Assembly (NCBI GenBank): GCA_032358255.1
Contig: JAULBX010005331.1
Coordinates: 62,001 to 126,000, forward strand
Direction: 5' to 3'
Source of the DNA: Heterotrichella gracilis
Lineage: Eukaryota; Sar; Xanthophyceae; Tribonematales; Xanthonemataceae
Length of the DNA stretch: 64,000 nt
A program made the position numbers and the translations under genes. Within the stretch, counting starts at the first letter, position 1. Every line of letters starts with the position of its first letter. The notes under the pieces were generated by a model. That model searched no databases, had not been told where the DNA came from, and saw only the letters and a list, made by a program, of their open reading frames with translations. Positions 49,948-61,539 of the stretch are shown in pieces.

Positions 49948-51898
49948 AGGCAGCTTCTCCCCAGAGCACTGGTGCTGAGGAGACATGTTCCATCGCCCTA
50001 CTGAGGTTGCTGGGGTTCAAATTTTAACCGCCAGGGAACGGAGGGGCTGACAAGGGAATGATCCTCACATTTTGCACTCCTGGGGGCACAATCCTTTCTC
50101 CTTTTTGTTTCGGCTAGTGTTGAACTCCATTTCTGTTGAGGTCCTGTTAGATGGGTGGGCAGGCTGCGTTTGGCTTGCTGACCTCTACTGGAAGGGTCCA
50201 AGGGTGACCAATTAGTAAGTCTTCTTTTTTTGTAATTCTATGTTGCAACTGTTTTCTCAACCACTGTGTTGCTGCTATCCTAGCGCGCCACGAGTGGGGG
50301 ATTTCCACTTGGGACAGCTTTTTCTGGATAGGTGGGCTTCACCTTTTTATTAAATGCAGAGATGCCCACTGTTTTTGCGGCCACTTGCAGGAGCAAAGCT
50401 TTAAGCATGGTACAGCTGTCTCCATCCTGTAGCATGGTCATGGTCTTTTCAGCTGCTCAAGCCTTTACCTATAGACAAGTATACTGCTGATGTTGTACTG
50501 GGGCCTTTCTCCTCCGTTGGTATACTTACGTGCTAGTCACCATTTCAACCTCCTTGCAGCACTTTGGGGTGTGAAAACCCTTATGGAAACCCTCTGCCAT
50601 GACCTCAAGCAATAAAGCTGCCTTGGCAAGCAAATTCAGTGTGTCAGGATGCAGTTTTCAGCTGTGTGAGAGCAGGTATCCCCAGCAAGTTATGCCTGGG
50701 CTTGGGGCGTTTTTTTCACGTGCCACAACCCCTGCACAAGCCAATAAGCGTTGTACACATATTATTCGTGAAAGGTTTAGAGAGGGACTCATGCAGGGTA
50801 TGGATTTACCAGTCTCTTTTGAGCACACTACTATAGCTGGTGACATAGGGCAGTAGAGTGGTGGCTTTACCCTAAAGGGCCTTGGGCTGCACTTGATTAC
50901 GTAGAGATTGCAAAGCCTGTTGAGCACTGGTCATCAGTGCAGTAGAAAGAGTACTATGCAGAGCGCAGGCTTTGCTTCTTACATATGGCAGCTTGATTTA
51001 CAAACACATCCTATGATAGTGGCTGGTGTTGTCTCAACCTCTGCACTGCAATGATTGGCCCAGGCTGTGTTTGTCTGTACAAGCATAACTGGAGTCGATC
51101 CCAACACTTTTACCACTGATATCACTAGACACTGCAGTGCACTTGACCAGAGAACTTGTGGCAATGTCAGCAGCGTTCAGTGGTATTCATTTCTCCACTG
51201 TTGCTTATCCGAACGTCGCAACCGTCACAATTTTCACTTTCACTTTTTTGTGGTGTGTGGCATTCACCGGCTATTTCTATGGATGTTTTTCAATTGCTGC
51301 CAAGCGTGTAATAATAAATTTCAACAGTCACCCCTGCCATCTAGCAGCGCAAGGTGACCCCAGATAGTGGGTGAGCTGGTTGGGGATTTCCACGCCTTCC
51401 ATCGAGCCGCATGTCAAGTATGACTCATTGAACCGCCTCCCCGAGGGGACTCTGGCAGTGCCTCGTGCTCATTGACCTGGCACCAAGAGGTTACTTACTG
51501 GGCCGCATCAACACCATGGTGTGCACACTTGCAGCCCTAAGGAAGTACCACAATTGGGTTGTTTCATGTTGCATTCCCACTCAGCGGTACCTCAGCCTAC
51601 GCCCTAGGCTAGGGTAACGAGAATGTAGGGTGTAGAGTCTGCTGTGAACTGTACCCCAGCACTCCTTGCCATACGCAACTGTCACATCAGCACCACAAGT
51701 GCGCCCGCTACACTGCAAAAGTCTCGCAAAAGGCCTAGCACGGTGTTTGACAAAACAACCCTACCATGGCGTGCTGGCGTCTGACCTGGCATTTTTCGCA
51801 CATGCGTTTACGCAGTGCAGTCAGCCGTTCTCTGTAATGGTATTCACTGTCAGCGTGTCAGTCACTGTGTAGTCAGTCTGTCAGCCGGTAAAGACACA
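49948..51898. other. 3' region of the RWP-RK gene and spacer
   Basis: Holds the RWP-RK 3' untranslated region and the upstream region of the DUF3128 gene. An AATAAA at ~50612 is far from the stop. No other gene is supported. Confidence 0.45.
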
Positions 51899-52815
51899 AT
51901 GGAGGAACAAGCTGCAACAACCCCCGAGCAAGCCACATCAACAGAAGAAATTGGCAGCGAAAGGCGCGAGTCGTGTGTGCCTTACTTCGATGCTCTCTGG
52001 TTTTGCTACTGTAAGCTACAGTGACATTTTAGCAAAAGCTTGATCCACTTGTTACTGCACGCAAGTCGCTGTGTTTTGCGTTGGACAGGTGCATATGCAT
52101 GCATGCATGCATGCGATTGCAAGCACTGTCCAAGGACTGTTTGTTGTTATTGTCTGCACCAAATATTTTGAATCACCGTTATTAGCAACCGCTTCCGCTT
52201 CTTGAAAATCTGTCAGACCCTTTTCCTGGCCGCTCTTGCTCCAGACAGTATTTCAACTGGGCGCCCAACAATGCGTTCAGCAACCCTACCTTCTGTGCAG
52301 CGCCCGTGCACCAGATGAAGGAGTACTACCGCTACGCCAACGTGGACGACTGCACGGGGTACTGGGGCCAGTTCTACGAGTGTCTCAAGTTGCGCACCAA
52401 GTTTGCTCCTAAGGTGTGGCATGGGGCTCGGGGGGTAGCCCCTGTAACGTCAATGCAGTTCTATGGCAGTTGCTGTCGTTAAAGCGCTTGTGGAAAGCCT
52501 CTCTGACTTTTGAGATCCACGACATGGTATCACAGACTGTCCCGTCGCACCAATAGCCCAGAATTGGAGTCCGGGACCCCTCATTGCTTATCTTTGTTCT
52601 TATCCTTTCTGATGTGGTGGCTGTGCCTGCAGGACCTCCCTGCCCTCAAGGAACACCCGCTGTGGAAGATGCGCACCAAGGCGGAGGCGGAGCAGTTTTG
52701 GACGACGCATTTTGGCCACACATGGCAAGAGGGGCAGCCAGAAGGGGCGCCACCACCTGGCAATGCCCAGGGCGTAACAGAGGAGCAGATGGTCTTTGAC
52801 AAACAACAAGTATAG
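51899..52815 (+). CDS. DUF3128 family protein
   Basis: Three exons: 51899-52010, 52217-52413 and 52633-52815. They total 492 nt (163 residues) in phase. The order CVPYFDALWFCY, then PVHQMKEYYRYANVDDCTGY, then CLKLRTK, then HPLWKMRTKAEAEQFW matches the DUF3128 family (yeast Emi1-related). The family has conserved paired Cys residues and unclear function. Compared with the usual form, about 28 residues (RQYFNWAPNNAFSNPTFCAA and flanks) separate FCY from PVHQM. They come from the 5' end of exon 2, so a different acceptor could remove part of them, but the phase only fits the acceptor at 52216. Confidence 0.85.
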
Positions 52816-52857
52816 CGCGAACCTGCGCCACAGCGACTGGGTAGTCACATGCCAGGG

Positions 52858-52975
52858 GATGCGCACCGCGTAAGGCTGAGGGGGGGCAATTTTGGACCAT
52901 CCATTTGGCCACACATGGCAGGCGGGGCAGCAAAAAGGGGCGCCACCACCATGGCTATGGCAAGGGGCGACTGAG
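52858..52975 (+). pseudogene. Diverged tail-exon copy downstream of the DUF3128 gene
   Basis: Repeats the last-exon segment from GATGCGCACC through CAATTTTGGACC..CATTTGGCCACACATGG to GGGGCGCCACCACC, with several indels relative to 52672-52760. It is a partial 3' tandem duplicate with no intact frame. Confidence 0.85.
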
Positions 52976-54876
52976 GCTGCCAGTTTGGCAAAGCTATCCT
53001 ATTGTATTAGCGTGATTATTACCCAGGCCCTGGGTTGCAAATGGCACACTATCAATCAACCCTGTAGTTTATGATCATCACCGGGTGTTTGTCGCTTGGC
53101 GAGTCTTGCAAGCCTCCTCCAGCCACTCGAGGCTCGCAAATCAAGTGGCTGCCCAGCGAAATCGCAACGTTGTTGCACACTAGACTTTCCCTCGTAGATG
53201 GTAGAATAGGCAATGGCATAATATGCACTGACAACGTCCCTTATTGGGTACTGATGGTCAGGGTGATCGCCATTCAGCTAAGCCCGCTGCGGCAGCAGCT
53301 GTTGAGAAGAAGTATTTCCTTTATTAAGAATACTAAAATGGCTTTCGAAATTGCCCAGGGCGACCACACTTGCGTGCACATGTGCAAGGGTCCACCCTGG
53401 CAATTAGGCTCCTTTTACATATAGCTGCTCTGAGACTCATGCTGCGCGCGCATCCGAACTGCGCAGCAGCTGCCATGCGTATCTGAACTGGAGCTTGTTG
53501 AACTCCAGCGGCTGCCGAGCCCAGGCAATTGCAGAGTTCACTAGCATTATGGCGAAGTTTCAGACTCCTTGCTTTTGTGAACTCCAACTTTACATCCATG
53601 CCTGGTCCCTAATAACCTAACCACCGGAGCCAAAAGATTTCTTTCTATGTAACACTGGGCTGCACCGGTGCCTGAAGTAAGAAACAGTGTCCAGCGCTGA
53701 CTACATGCAAGTGTAAATAGGTGATAAAAATCACCATGCAAAATACTCCGTGCCTGGCCAAATCGTTTGCTTGCACTGCCCCTTCAAAACGCAACGTCCT
53801 GCGGGAAAGCGGTTGCAAAACCTCTGTTGGGTGGCCAACCCACAGGGCCTATACTACGCTGTGCACACTGGTAGCGTGCTCTGGGTTTAGGGTTTTCACG
53901 ACATACCAAAACCCTAAACCCTACGCTGCGCTTGGCGGGGTGGTGCCTGACGAGCTTCAAAACTCGTTCAAGTGACAGCTGGCACACGCCTGACCCACCC
54001 CTATGAAAGTAAAAAGTAAACTACATTGTATTTCTAGAGCAGAATACGCTACATCCCCTGCCCGCTCGGCCGGGAAACCTACATCCAAAGCGATTGCTAC
54101 ATAATGGGCGCCAAGCAGCGAAAAACTGGCGCCAGGTGTTGGGAAACATGCACCACAATGCAGCCTACAACAAGCAAGCTGCACCCAGTGCGGTGTGTTC
54201 TCCAGCCCCCCCCCAAAGAGTACAAGACTGCATGAGGTGTGAACCTGCGCCAAACAAATATTGCTACCGCCCTACAAGGGCGCTGCCGCCCTGCCCCGCA
54301 AACCCCTGGAAATTTTGGCAAATTTGCACTTTGCTGGAAAATGGGATTGGTGCTGTGCTCATGCTGCGCTGCAAGCTAGGCGAAACAGAGTGGAAAGGGC
54401 GCTGACAAGGCTGCTGACTGTGCACTCCAGCTGCTGACAAGGCTTGCCAGAGCCAGGCCGAACAGCCAATTCTTGCCTCTTCACTCCAGTGCTGCCTGAC
54501 CCAACCGTGCTCAACAATTATTTCCCCCCCCCACCCCTCCCCCACCCACCCAGCTGGCATCCTGGCACGCCGAGGCTGCACTGGAACCCTAAAACCCTAA
54601 ACCCTAAACCCCACCACCTGCCGGGGTGGGCGCCAAGGCTGCACCGCTGCTCTGCTCCTCCCAACAGCTGGAAAGAGAACAAGCTGGCGCGGGCCCAACC
54701 GCTGCCCCTGCAACGGCTGTACCCAGCGCTGGTTCGAAGCTCCATGGCACGGGGCTGCACGCTAGGGTCATTGCAGCGCCCGCTGTCGGCATGTACCTAG
54801 CTGTGGTCCTCGGCAGCAAAGGATTGCAGCAGCGCCCGCGCTGGCTGCCCCTGTGCCGGTGGGTGCTGGTGGCAGC
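52976..54876. other. Convergent spacer with telomere-like tracts
   Basis: Lies between the 3' ends of the DUF3128 and MUT9-like kinase genes. Contains the inverted telomere-like pair at 53883-53921 and a CCCTAAA run at ~54589-54612. No gene was seen. Confidence 0.5.
53883..53921. repeat. Head-to-head telomere-like inverted repeat
   Basis: GGGTTTAGGGTTTT (53883-53896) and its exact inverse AAAACCCTAAACCC (53908-53921) flank 11 bases. Confidence 0.93.
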
Positions 54877-57800
54877 CTAGCTGACTGTCCTCCCGTAGCA
54901 CACCCCCGCGATGTACAGGTCCTTGGCCCACTTGTCCTGCACACATGAATAAACATAAATACATGGAATGATATGGTATAGACAAATAAAAATAAGTATT
55001 TGAACAACTAGACGGCCTGCCTCTCGACCCTCCTGTCTATGCAGAGGTAGAGCGGGCAGAACATATACCATACAGGGAATCCACAGTACACCAGCGCATC
55101 TCACAAGTTCGCTTGCGCGTGCACTACCCCTGCTACATGATACGCTGTTGCAGGCAATGGAAGCCGCAAAACTCCCACATCTCTGCGAGCGCCATGCACC
55201 GCAACCCACTCGTACCTTGACGTGCGTTGATGGGAACAGCGTGGTGCGCAGCGTCTCCTGTGTCTCGTCCACGGGGGCGCGCCGGGGAATGCTGAGCACA
55301 AAGGCCGCCTGGTCGTTGGTGGCCCCGCAGGCGGTGATGCGGTACCCTGGGGCAGGGTACGGGGCACTGGTTAGGGTCTGGATTGACGGTTCAGGTTGCA
55401 TTCAATGGTGGTGGCCCCTGTAGGTGCTAAGTGCTACCTACCGCCACCACTTCAACCCCACCCACCCATCTGCATCCTAAAGCCATGCAAGGGTGAAAGT
55501 TCCTTTACATGGTGGTGGCTGCACAGACAGTAGGTTCCTGCGCTCAATACGGGGCACTGGTGCCTACACTGGGTCTTCACCCAATACCCACCTGCTTGAC
55601 CCTTCACCCTACACACCCACCACCACCACCCGCCGCGCATGCACCCACCTGCATCCCACCGCCTATGTATCCCCTCGCTTGAGTACTGGAAGTCCAGCTC
55701 CACGCACTGGTCAAGGAAGCCAGCAGACCTGCAAACGGGGATTAAAGAAACGTTGTATGGGGATCCAAAACCCGACATACGGGGATTTGGAGTAGCTGCA
55801 CCTCATCGATGTGCACATACACAAGGACCCAGCAAGTTCCAGCGATTGCAACACGTCTTGCAATACGCCACCCCGCATGGTATTGACTCACATTGGCCCC
55901 CACGTTTACATTATGATTGGGCGCTGGTTCTTGCTGGTTGCCATAGCGGTCGCATGGACCCCTTGCACAGCTTACAAAGCCTAACCCATACATGGTATCC
56001 TGGATTGCCAACCGGAACCCCTACCTCGACATGATGATTGCCCACTGGTTCTTGCTGGTCGCCATGGCAGTCACGTGGAACCCCTCGCGCCACTTCTTCT
56101 TGATCCACTCGAATGGGAAGGAGTCGGACACCTTGTAGGATTGCTGCGTGTACTTGGTGCCCTTGGACATAACCACCAGCGAGCAGGCCTTGCTGTTGCC
56201 TGCGGGGGAGGGTTTAGGGTCAAGGGCTGCTGCGTGTACTTGGTGCCCTTGGACATCACAACCAGCGAGCAGGCCTTGCTGTTGCCTGAGAGGAAGGGAG
56301 GAGGGTTTAGGGTTTTGCGTTTAGGGTTAAGGGCTGCTGCGTATACTTGGTGCCCTTGGACATCACAACCAGCGAGCAGGCCTTGCTGTTGCCTGCAGAA
56401 GGTTAGGGTTTGGATCATTGTTTGGTTTGTTGGGTTGCATTCTCCCTTCATTTCTGCGCAGGGAAGGTTGAAAGGAGGTGCGATGCAGTACCCTCTCCCA
56501 TCCCCTCCACTTCCCAGCAGCTGCATCCCCGCCATCCCCATCCCCACCCGCCATCGCGATGAAGCAGCAACCCCCCCTCCCTCCCCCTACAACCTGCCAC
56601 AGGCGGATACATGACACCCACCCACATTCTCTGCTGCTGCATCCCCGCCTCTCCCATCCCCACCCGCCACCGCGATGATGTCGCACCCTCCCCCCTCCCC
56701 TCCCCCAGCTGCCACCCCCACCGCGGATACACAGCACGCACCCCCTCCCCGCCCCACCCCTCTCCCCCCACCCCCACCTGCTACCGCTGTGATGTAGTAC
56801 CCCTCGTCCCACTTCTCCATGATCCACTCCTTAGGAAGGAACTCAACGCTCAGCTTGTACACCTGACACAGAAAACACACACTCAATTAGTCACATGCAT
56901 GCCATCGCTTGGCGCAGCATTACGCAAAGCTGCTAATCTGGCTGCATTGCTGGAATGCCTGTAACTGACCAACTAACTATGCCATCGATGCCACCACAAA
57001 GCAGCCAGACATGCACATGCGGCACAGCGCACGCCCTTGGCCCTTGCACAGCTCATACCCTTGTGGAACCCTTGCAGAGGGTGTGGGGGTCCATGCAGTG
57101 CAACCCGCGCTGCACAAAAAGCAGCAAGAAAATACCTGGGATTGGTCCATCCCGCGCAGATGACGGCGCATTCAAAGTAGGGGCCGCGTGTACCCCTTGC
57201 GCACGTGTTGTGGGGCCCATTTGCCCCAAGCTACCTCGAGGAAATGGGGGGCTTCAATGCAAGGTATACAAACCCACCTGCGCCTTGAAGCCAGTGCCAG
57301 CGTCCATGATGACCGCCCACAGCTCGGCGCAGCATCCCACGCAGCTCACGTACAGCCCGTCCTGGAACCCCTTCTTGATGTGGATCTCCAGCCGCGTGTT
57401 GCTCACGTTGTAGTGGTACCTGGGCGAGGGGTGTGTGTGCGGATGAGCGGTGCATACCCAATAGAGTTTAGGGTTTAGGGTGTTGATGTGGATCTCCAGC
57501 CGTTTGTTGCTCACAATGACGTGGTACCTGGATGGTGGGTGAGGGGGCCACGGATGAGCAGTGCATACAAGTGTAGGGGTTTAGGTTTCAGGGTGCTGAT
57601 GTGGCGCAGCAGTCCCCTGGCATTGTGGTGCACCATGGTGTTGGTACAGAGGTTTGATGGGCAGTTGACCGCGTACTCAGGTTGACTTAGGGTTTAGGGT
57701 TTAGGATTTAGGTTTGATGGGCAGTTGACCGCGTACTCAGGTTGACTTACGTCATCTGTTTTGTAATGGGCACGCGCTGCACCTTCTCCTCAATGCGGAT

Positions 57801-60800
57801 TATGGTGAACAGAAAGGATATCCTCGCTGCATGCTGAAGGCCCACCAGGGTAGTGCAACAAACGCACGAGGTTCCCCCAAAAACCAAACCTACTGTTCTG
57901 GCCGAACCCGGCTTCCCCCATCCCTACACCCACCCCTGCTCCATGGGCGGGTGCAGCACAGGGTTTCGCACCAAAACTAGTTATCAGCCCAACCTCAGCC
58001 GCCCAGCCCCTCGCCGCCCCCATCCCCGCACCCACCTCTGCTTCATGGGCGCGTGCTTGTTGTACACCGTGATCCACTGGCTGGCGGGCCACCCCAGGCG
58101 CACTTTCTTCTTGGGCGCAGCCTCCTCCTCCGCCTCAATGTCCTGCAGCTCCTGCCTGCCACGCTTCTGCCCCACCTTGAGCGCGTTCTCTATGCAGATG
58201 GGCTGCACAACCGGGCCTGGGGAGCAGGAGGTTGGTTAAGGGTGAATGTGGGGGAGTGGGCGGTGTTTTGCTGGTGTAGGGTTTTGGGTGTAGGGTTTGA
58301 GGCTCTTTGCCTGCAGGTCCTCTAAAATATAACATCATTCGTGACATAGAGCCACAAAACCTAGGCAGCTGCTTCATGGAGCCCCATGCAGGTTTGTACA
58401 TTTCGGTTTTTTAAGGTTTCATGCTTTAAGGGTTTCGGGGCACGCATCTGTGACCAGTGGCTTGAGCGCGATGTAAGCAGCATACTTGAACCCCTCGTCA
58501 AACCCTACAACCCTACATCGGTAACCCTACCTGTGACCAGCGGCTCGAAGAGCGCGATGTAGGCGGCGTACTTGGGCTCCTCATCAAATTTGAGGTTGAT
58601 TGCGCTCTCCGCAAACCTCCTGAAGCAGTCCGGCAGGTACTTGCACAGCACCTCGGCGGAGGTGCCCATCTTCTTGCGGCACACCATGAACCCCTTGTTG
58701 TCGCCCTGGGGAAGGAAGGGAAGGAGGGTGTGACACGGGGACAGCAACCTTGGAAGTTTAGGCAGCAGGCTGCGCGTCGGCAGCGCAGAAGCAATCCCCG
58801 GGCCTCTCCCCCCCCTCCGAATGCAGGTGGAGCGGGACAGTTGTCGAAAAAGTACACAAAGCCTGCACATGCAAGGGCCTGCATTCCCTGCAGCCCTACA
58901 CCTTCGGCCTCCACACCTCAAAACCCTAACATTCCTGAACCCCTGCACCCTACACCCTTAGACCTGGATTCGTTGCTACGCCAGGCGCCCCTTGAGCAGG
59001 AAAACCCTACACTCTTGCACCTAAGAACCCTAATACATTCCTAAACCCTACACCCGCGCACCTGGAACCCTTGCCAGGGCAGGCGCCCCTTGAGCAGGAA
59101 CAGCAGGGTGTACGCCAGGGACTCCAGGTCGTCGCGCCGGCTGGCGGTGCGCCCCAGGTGCGCATTCACGCTTGCGTAGCGGATGGTGCCCCTGCGGTGG
59201 GCGTGGGTGGAGTGGGTGGGTGGGGGTGGGGTGTCAACCTGGTGGGTGGGGGTGGGGTGTCGTCCTACGTGCCCTCAACCCTGACCAGGGTGTGCCCCTT
59301 GCAGCAAGCACACAGGGCAACTGAGGCAATGAGCCACAAGCCGTAAACCCTGAAAACAACTGTTGACGACCCGGCCCGGGTACAGGTGGGCGCGCGTCGG
59401 TGGATCCACCCTGCAAGGCTGCAAACGCACTCTGCATGGCCCATACACCCTTCCCTGTGCGGAGCATGGCGCTATAGCCGACAAGCACCCGTCCACGCCC
59501 ACTGATGCAACCGTGCTTGCTCCCAGCACACTTGCCTGAAGTCATCCGGCCGCTGGTCGTACTTGATGTGCTGGTTCTTGGCTGTGTCCCTCCACCGGGT
59601 AGCTGCAGCACACACCACGTTTGGGGTTTAGGGCTTAGGGTTTGAGGTTTCCTTTTTAGGGCTTAGGGTTCTTGGCTGTGTCCCTCCACCGGGTTGCTAC
59701 AACACACAGCGGGAACCCGTAAGAAGTCGCTCAGGACAAGGCAGTGTCGCGTTATGCGGCGCTTGCTTGCTACAAGGGCAGAAGTGGAAAAGCACAGCGG
59801 GGAGCAAATCAAGAACATGCGCACAGCCCCAGAAATGCGAAGAGTACAGCGGGTGCACAGCAGCAGGATGATGTGATGCGCACCCAGCCCCAGGATGGGG
59901 GCGAGGCCGCGGAGCACAGCAGCAGGAGGATGACATGACACGCACCCAGTCCCAGGTCCACCAGGAATAGGCGCTCAGGCTTGGTGCCGGTGGACTCAGC
60001 CCCAGCGCCCAGCAGGAAGTTCTCGGGCTTCACGTCACCGTGCACGTAGCTGCAGGCAAAAAGCGGGGTTTGGTGCTCAGTTTGCAGGCAGCTGGGGGAA
60101 ACTGGGTAGTGCTTAGGAGCTTCTGACAGTGCTTGATGGGGCTATCCTTCTGGTATGCCTTGTGAACCAGGCTATTTTTGTGCCTTGCCGGTTGGAGCAC
60201 ACAGGGTCCCCACTGGGCTATCTTTTCACTCTTCAAAGGTGCTCAGTTGCAGCCTGGTTTGAAAAGCAACCACGTGCACTGGAAGGCAACGAAGGCTGCC
60301 TTACCCTTTTTGGTGTAGTTGCTCCAGTATGGTCAGGGCCTCCACCGCGATGCAGGCGACGTAGTGCTCGTCCATCTTCTTTGGGTTGAGGTTCCAGATG
60401 TCCCACAAGCTGGGCCCCAGGAGGTCCATGACCTGGAAGCAGAAAAGCAATCAGAGCGTGTGAAACGTATAGTGGGGCCAAGGCTATACCAACCCGTCAG
60501 ACGGTGTATGATGCGTATTGGGGCAAGGCTATACCAACCCAATCAGACAGTGTATGACATATAGTAGGCCAAGGCAAAACCAACCCAATCAGACAGTGTA
60601 TGGCGCATAATGGGGCCAAGGCAATACCAATCCAATCAGAAAGTGTCCCATGCATATTAGACGCATATTGGGCCAAGGCAATACCAACCCAATCAAATGC
60701 ATCAGCACAGCGTGCTTTTTGTGCCAGGGGCCTTACCATGATAAAGAACTCGCCCTGTTGCCCTTTGAAGTACATCTTGGGGATCCCATAGCACTCTCCC

Positions 60801-61539
60801 AGCGACCTGCAATAGAGGCAAGGTGGTTCATGTCACTTGCACAGGTGCAGATCACAGGCTTGTAAACACCAAGTTTGCCTCCAACTTACGTGTACACAGT
60901 CCACTCATATGGTGATCCCCCGTTGGAGCAGCCTTTGCTGCTCTTGTGTTCAAACTTCAACGCAACCTGCACACCAATCAGCAGGGTCAGCACCGCGTAT
61001 TCAGCCCAGTTTTGAGGTAAAGCAACATATACACCACAAGGGAATTGGGGCTCACCTGCTGCGGCCTGACATCTTTGGAGTTTCTGCGCGTGGTGAGCCG
61101 CTTCCCCAGAAACACTTGGCCGAAACCCCCCTTGCCAAGCTTCCTGTCTACAACATACACTGGAGACTGTCCAACAGTCACCTGCGCACGACGATTTGAG
61201 GGGTTGGAAAAGTGCACTGGTTGGCAGTAGGTAGAGTCTACAGCCAATGATGACCACAAATAGGTTGGGTATGGCGTATTCCTATACAGAGACCTACAAC
61301 AATCCACAGCCTTGCAGTGTGTGGTTGGTTTAAGACTGCACTGTCTCAGCCCCAAAACACCATCCATGCAGCACTCGTTTGCAGCACAAGGCTATGTAAA
61401 GGGGCAACCACAGTGCAAGGCGCCACTGCAAGGATTCATGCGTGGGGGTGCAGCGCACCCTGTTTGGGACTTGTGGGGTGTCATCGTCCTCCTCAGCTTT
61501 GGGCGGAGGCTCCGCCTTATTGGGCTGTGCGGCAGGCAT
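54877..61539 (-). CDS. MUT9-like / casein-kinase-I-type Ser/Thr kinase
   Basis: Sixteen exons, 5' to 3': 61459-61539, 61056-61181, 60890-60966, 60737-60806, 60305-60432, 59946-60049, 59536-59602, 59062-59191, 58531-58705, 58036-58216, 57278-57419, 56778-56862, 56025-56199, 55649-55728, 55216-55346 and 54877-54936. They total 1812 nt (603 residues), all in phase. The kinase domain has [12 protein letters not shown] (~42-53), VALK (Lys73), [14 protein letters not shown] (Asp166) and DLGLA, then [16 protein letters not shown]. The C-terminal domain follows plant MUT9-like kinases closely: [66 protein letters not shown] and [13 protein letters not shown]. Chlamydomonas MUT9 acts in transgene silencing, and plant relatives phosphorylate histones and light-signalling proteins. 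The 59602-59536 exon uses a GC donor (GCAAGT). Introns hold many exon-edge copies. Confidence 0.96.
56226..56285 (-). pseudogene. Copy of the start of kinase exon 56025-56199, with acceptor
   Basis: Repeats ~60 nt ([19 protein letters not shown] coding start) behind an AG acceptor. The truncated edge is joined to GGGTTTAGGGTCAAGGG. Confidence 0.92.
56331..56392 (-). pseudogene. Second copy of the same exon start, with CTGCAG acceptor
   Basis: Nearly identical to 56226-56285. The truncated edge runs into GGGTTTAGGGTTTTGCGTTT and AGGGTTAAGGG. With the true exon this makes three competing acceptors. Confidence 0.92.
56925..56985. repeat. Dispersed repeat family A, inverted copy in a MUT9-like kinase intron
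   Basis: Its reverse complement reads GTTAGTTGGTCAGTTACAGG, ATTCCAGCAATGCAGCCAG and ATTAGCAG, matching 30165-30290. Confidence 0.7.
57482..57527 (-). pseudogene. Copy of the start of kinase exon 57278-57419, with acceptor
   Basis: Repeats ~45 nt ([14 protein letters not shown] start) with several changes and keeps the CCAG acceptor. The truncated edge directly abuts TTTAGGGTTTAGGGTG. Confidence 0.9.
58448..58500 (-). pseudogene. Copy of the end of kinase exon 58531-58705
   Basis: Repeats the last ~50 nt ([15 protein letters not shown] region, diverged), then runs on its truncated side into CAAACCCTACAACCCTACA. Its donor is decayed. Confidence 0.85.
58966..59001 (-). pseudogene. Copy of the end of kinase exon 59062-59191
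   Basis: GCCAGGCGCCCCTTGAGCAG matches the exon end ([10 protein letters not shown]). It is joined on its truncated side to GAAAACCCTACAC, with further AACCCTAA tracts at 59027-59050. Confidence 0.8.
59535..59536 (-). other. GC-AG intron donor
   Basis: The exon ends ...GACTTCAG and the intron begins GCAAGT, the canonical GC-donor context. Phase to the next exon (FRGTIRYAS) is exact, so GC use is well supported. Confidence 0.85.
59669..59698 (-). pseudogene. Copy of the start of kinase exon 59536-59602, with acceptor
   Basis: Repeats the first ~27 nt (TRWRDTAKN start). The truncated edge abuts TTTAGGGCTTAGGG. Confidence 0.88.
59865..59945 (-). repeat. Repeated donor-region unit after kinase exon 59946-60049
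   Basis: The exon end CCTGGGACTGGGTGCGTGTC and the following CATCATCCTGCTGCTGTG recur at ~59888-59925 and more weakly at ~59830-59850, so a donor-bearing unit was duplicated in tandem. Confidence 0.75.
60465..60698. repeat. ~50-bp minisatellite in a MUT9-like kinase intron
   Basis: About five units of GGGCCAAGGC.ATACCAACCC AATCAGACAGTGTATG-type sequence fill the 60433-60736 intron. Confidence 0.9.

Noticed and set aside
54700-54740. Possible tRNA B-box (GGTTCGAAG)
   Set aside because: No matching A-box or cloverleaf around it.
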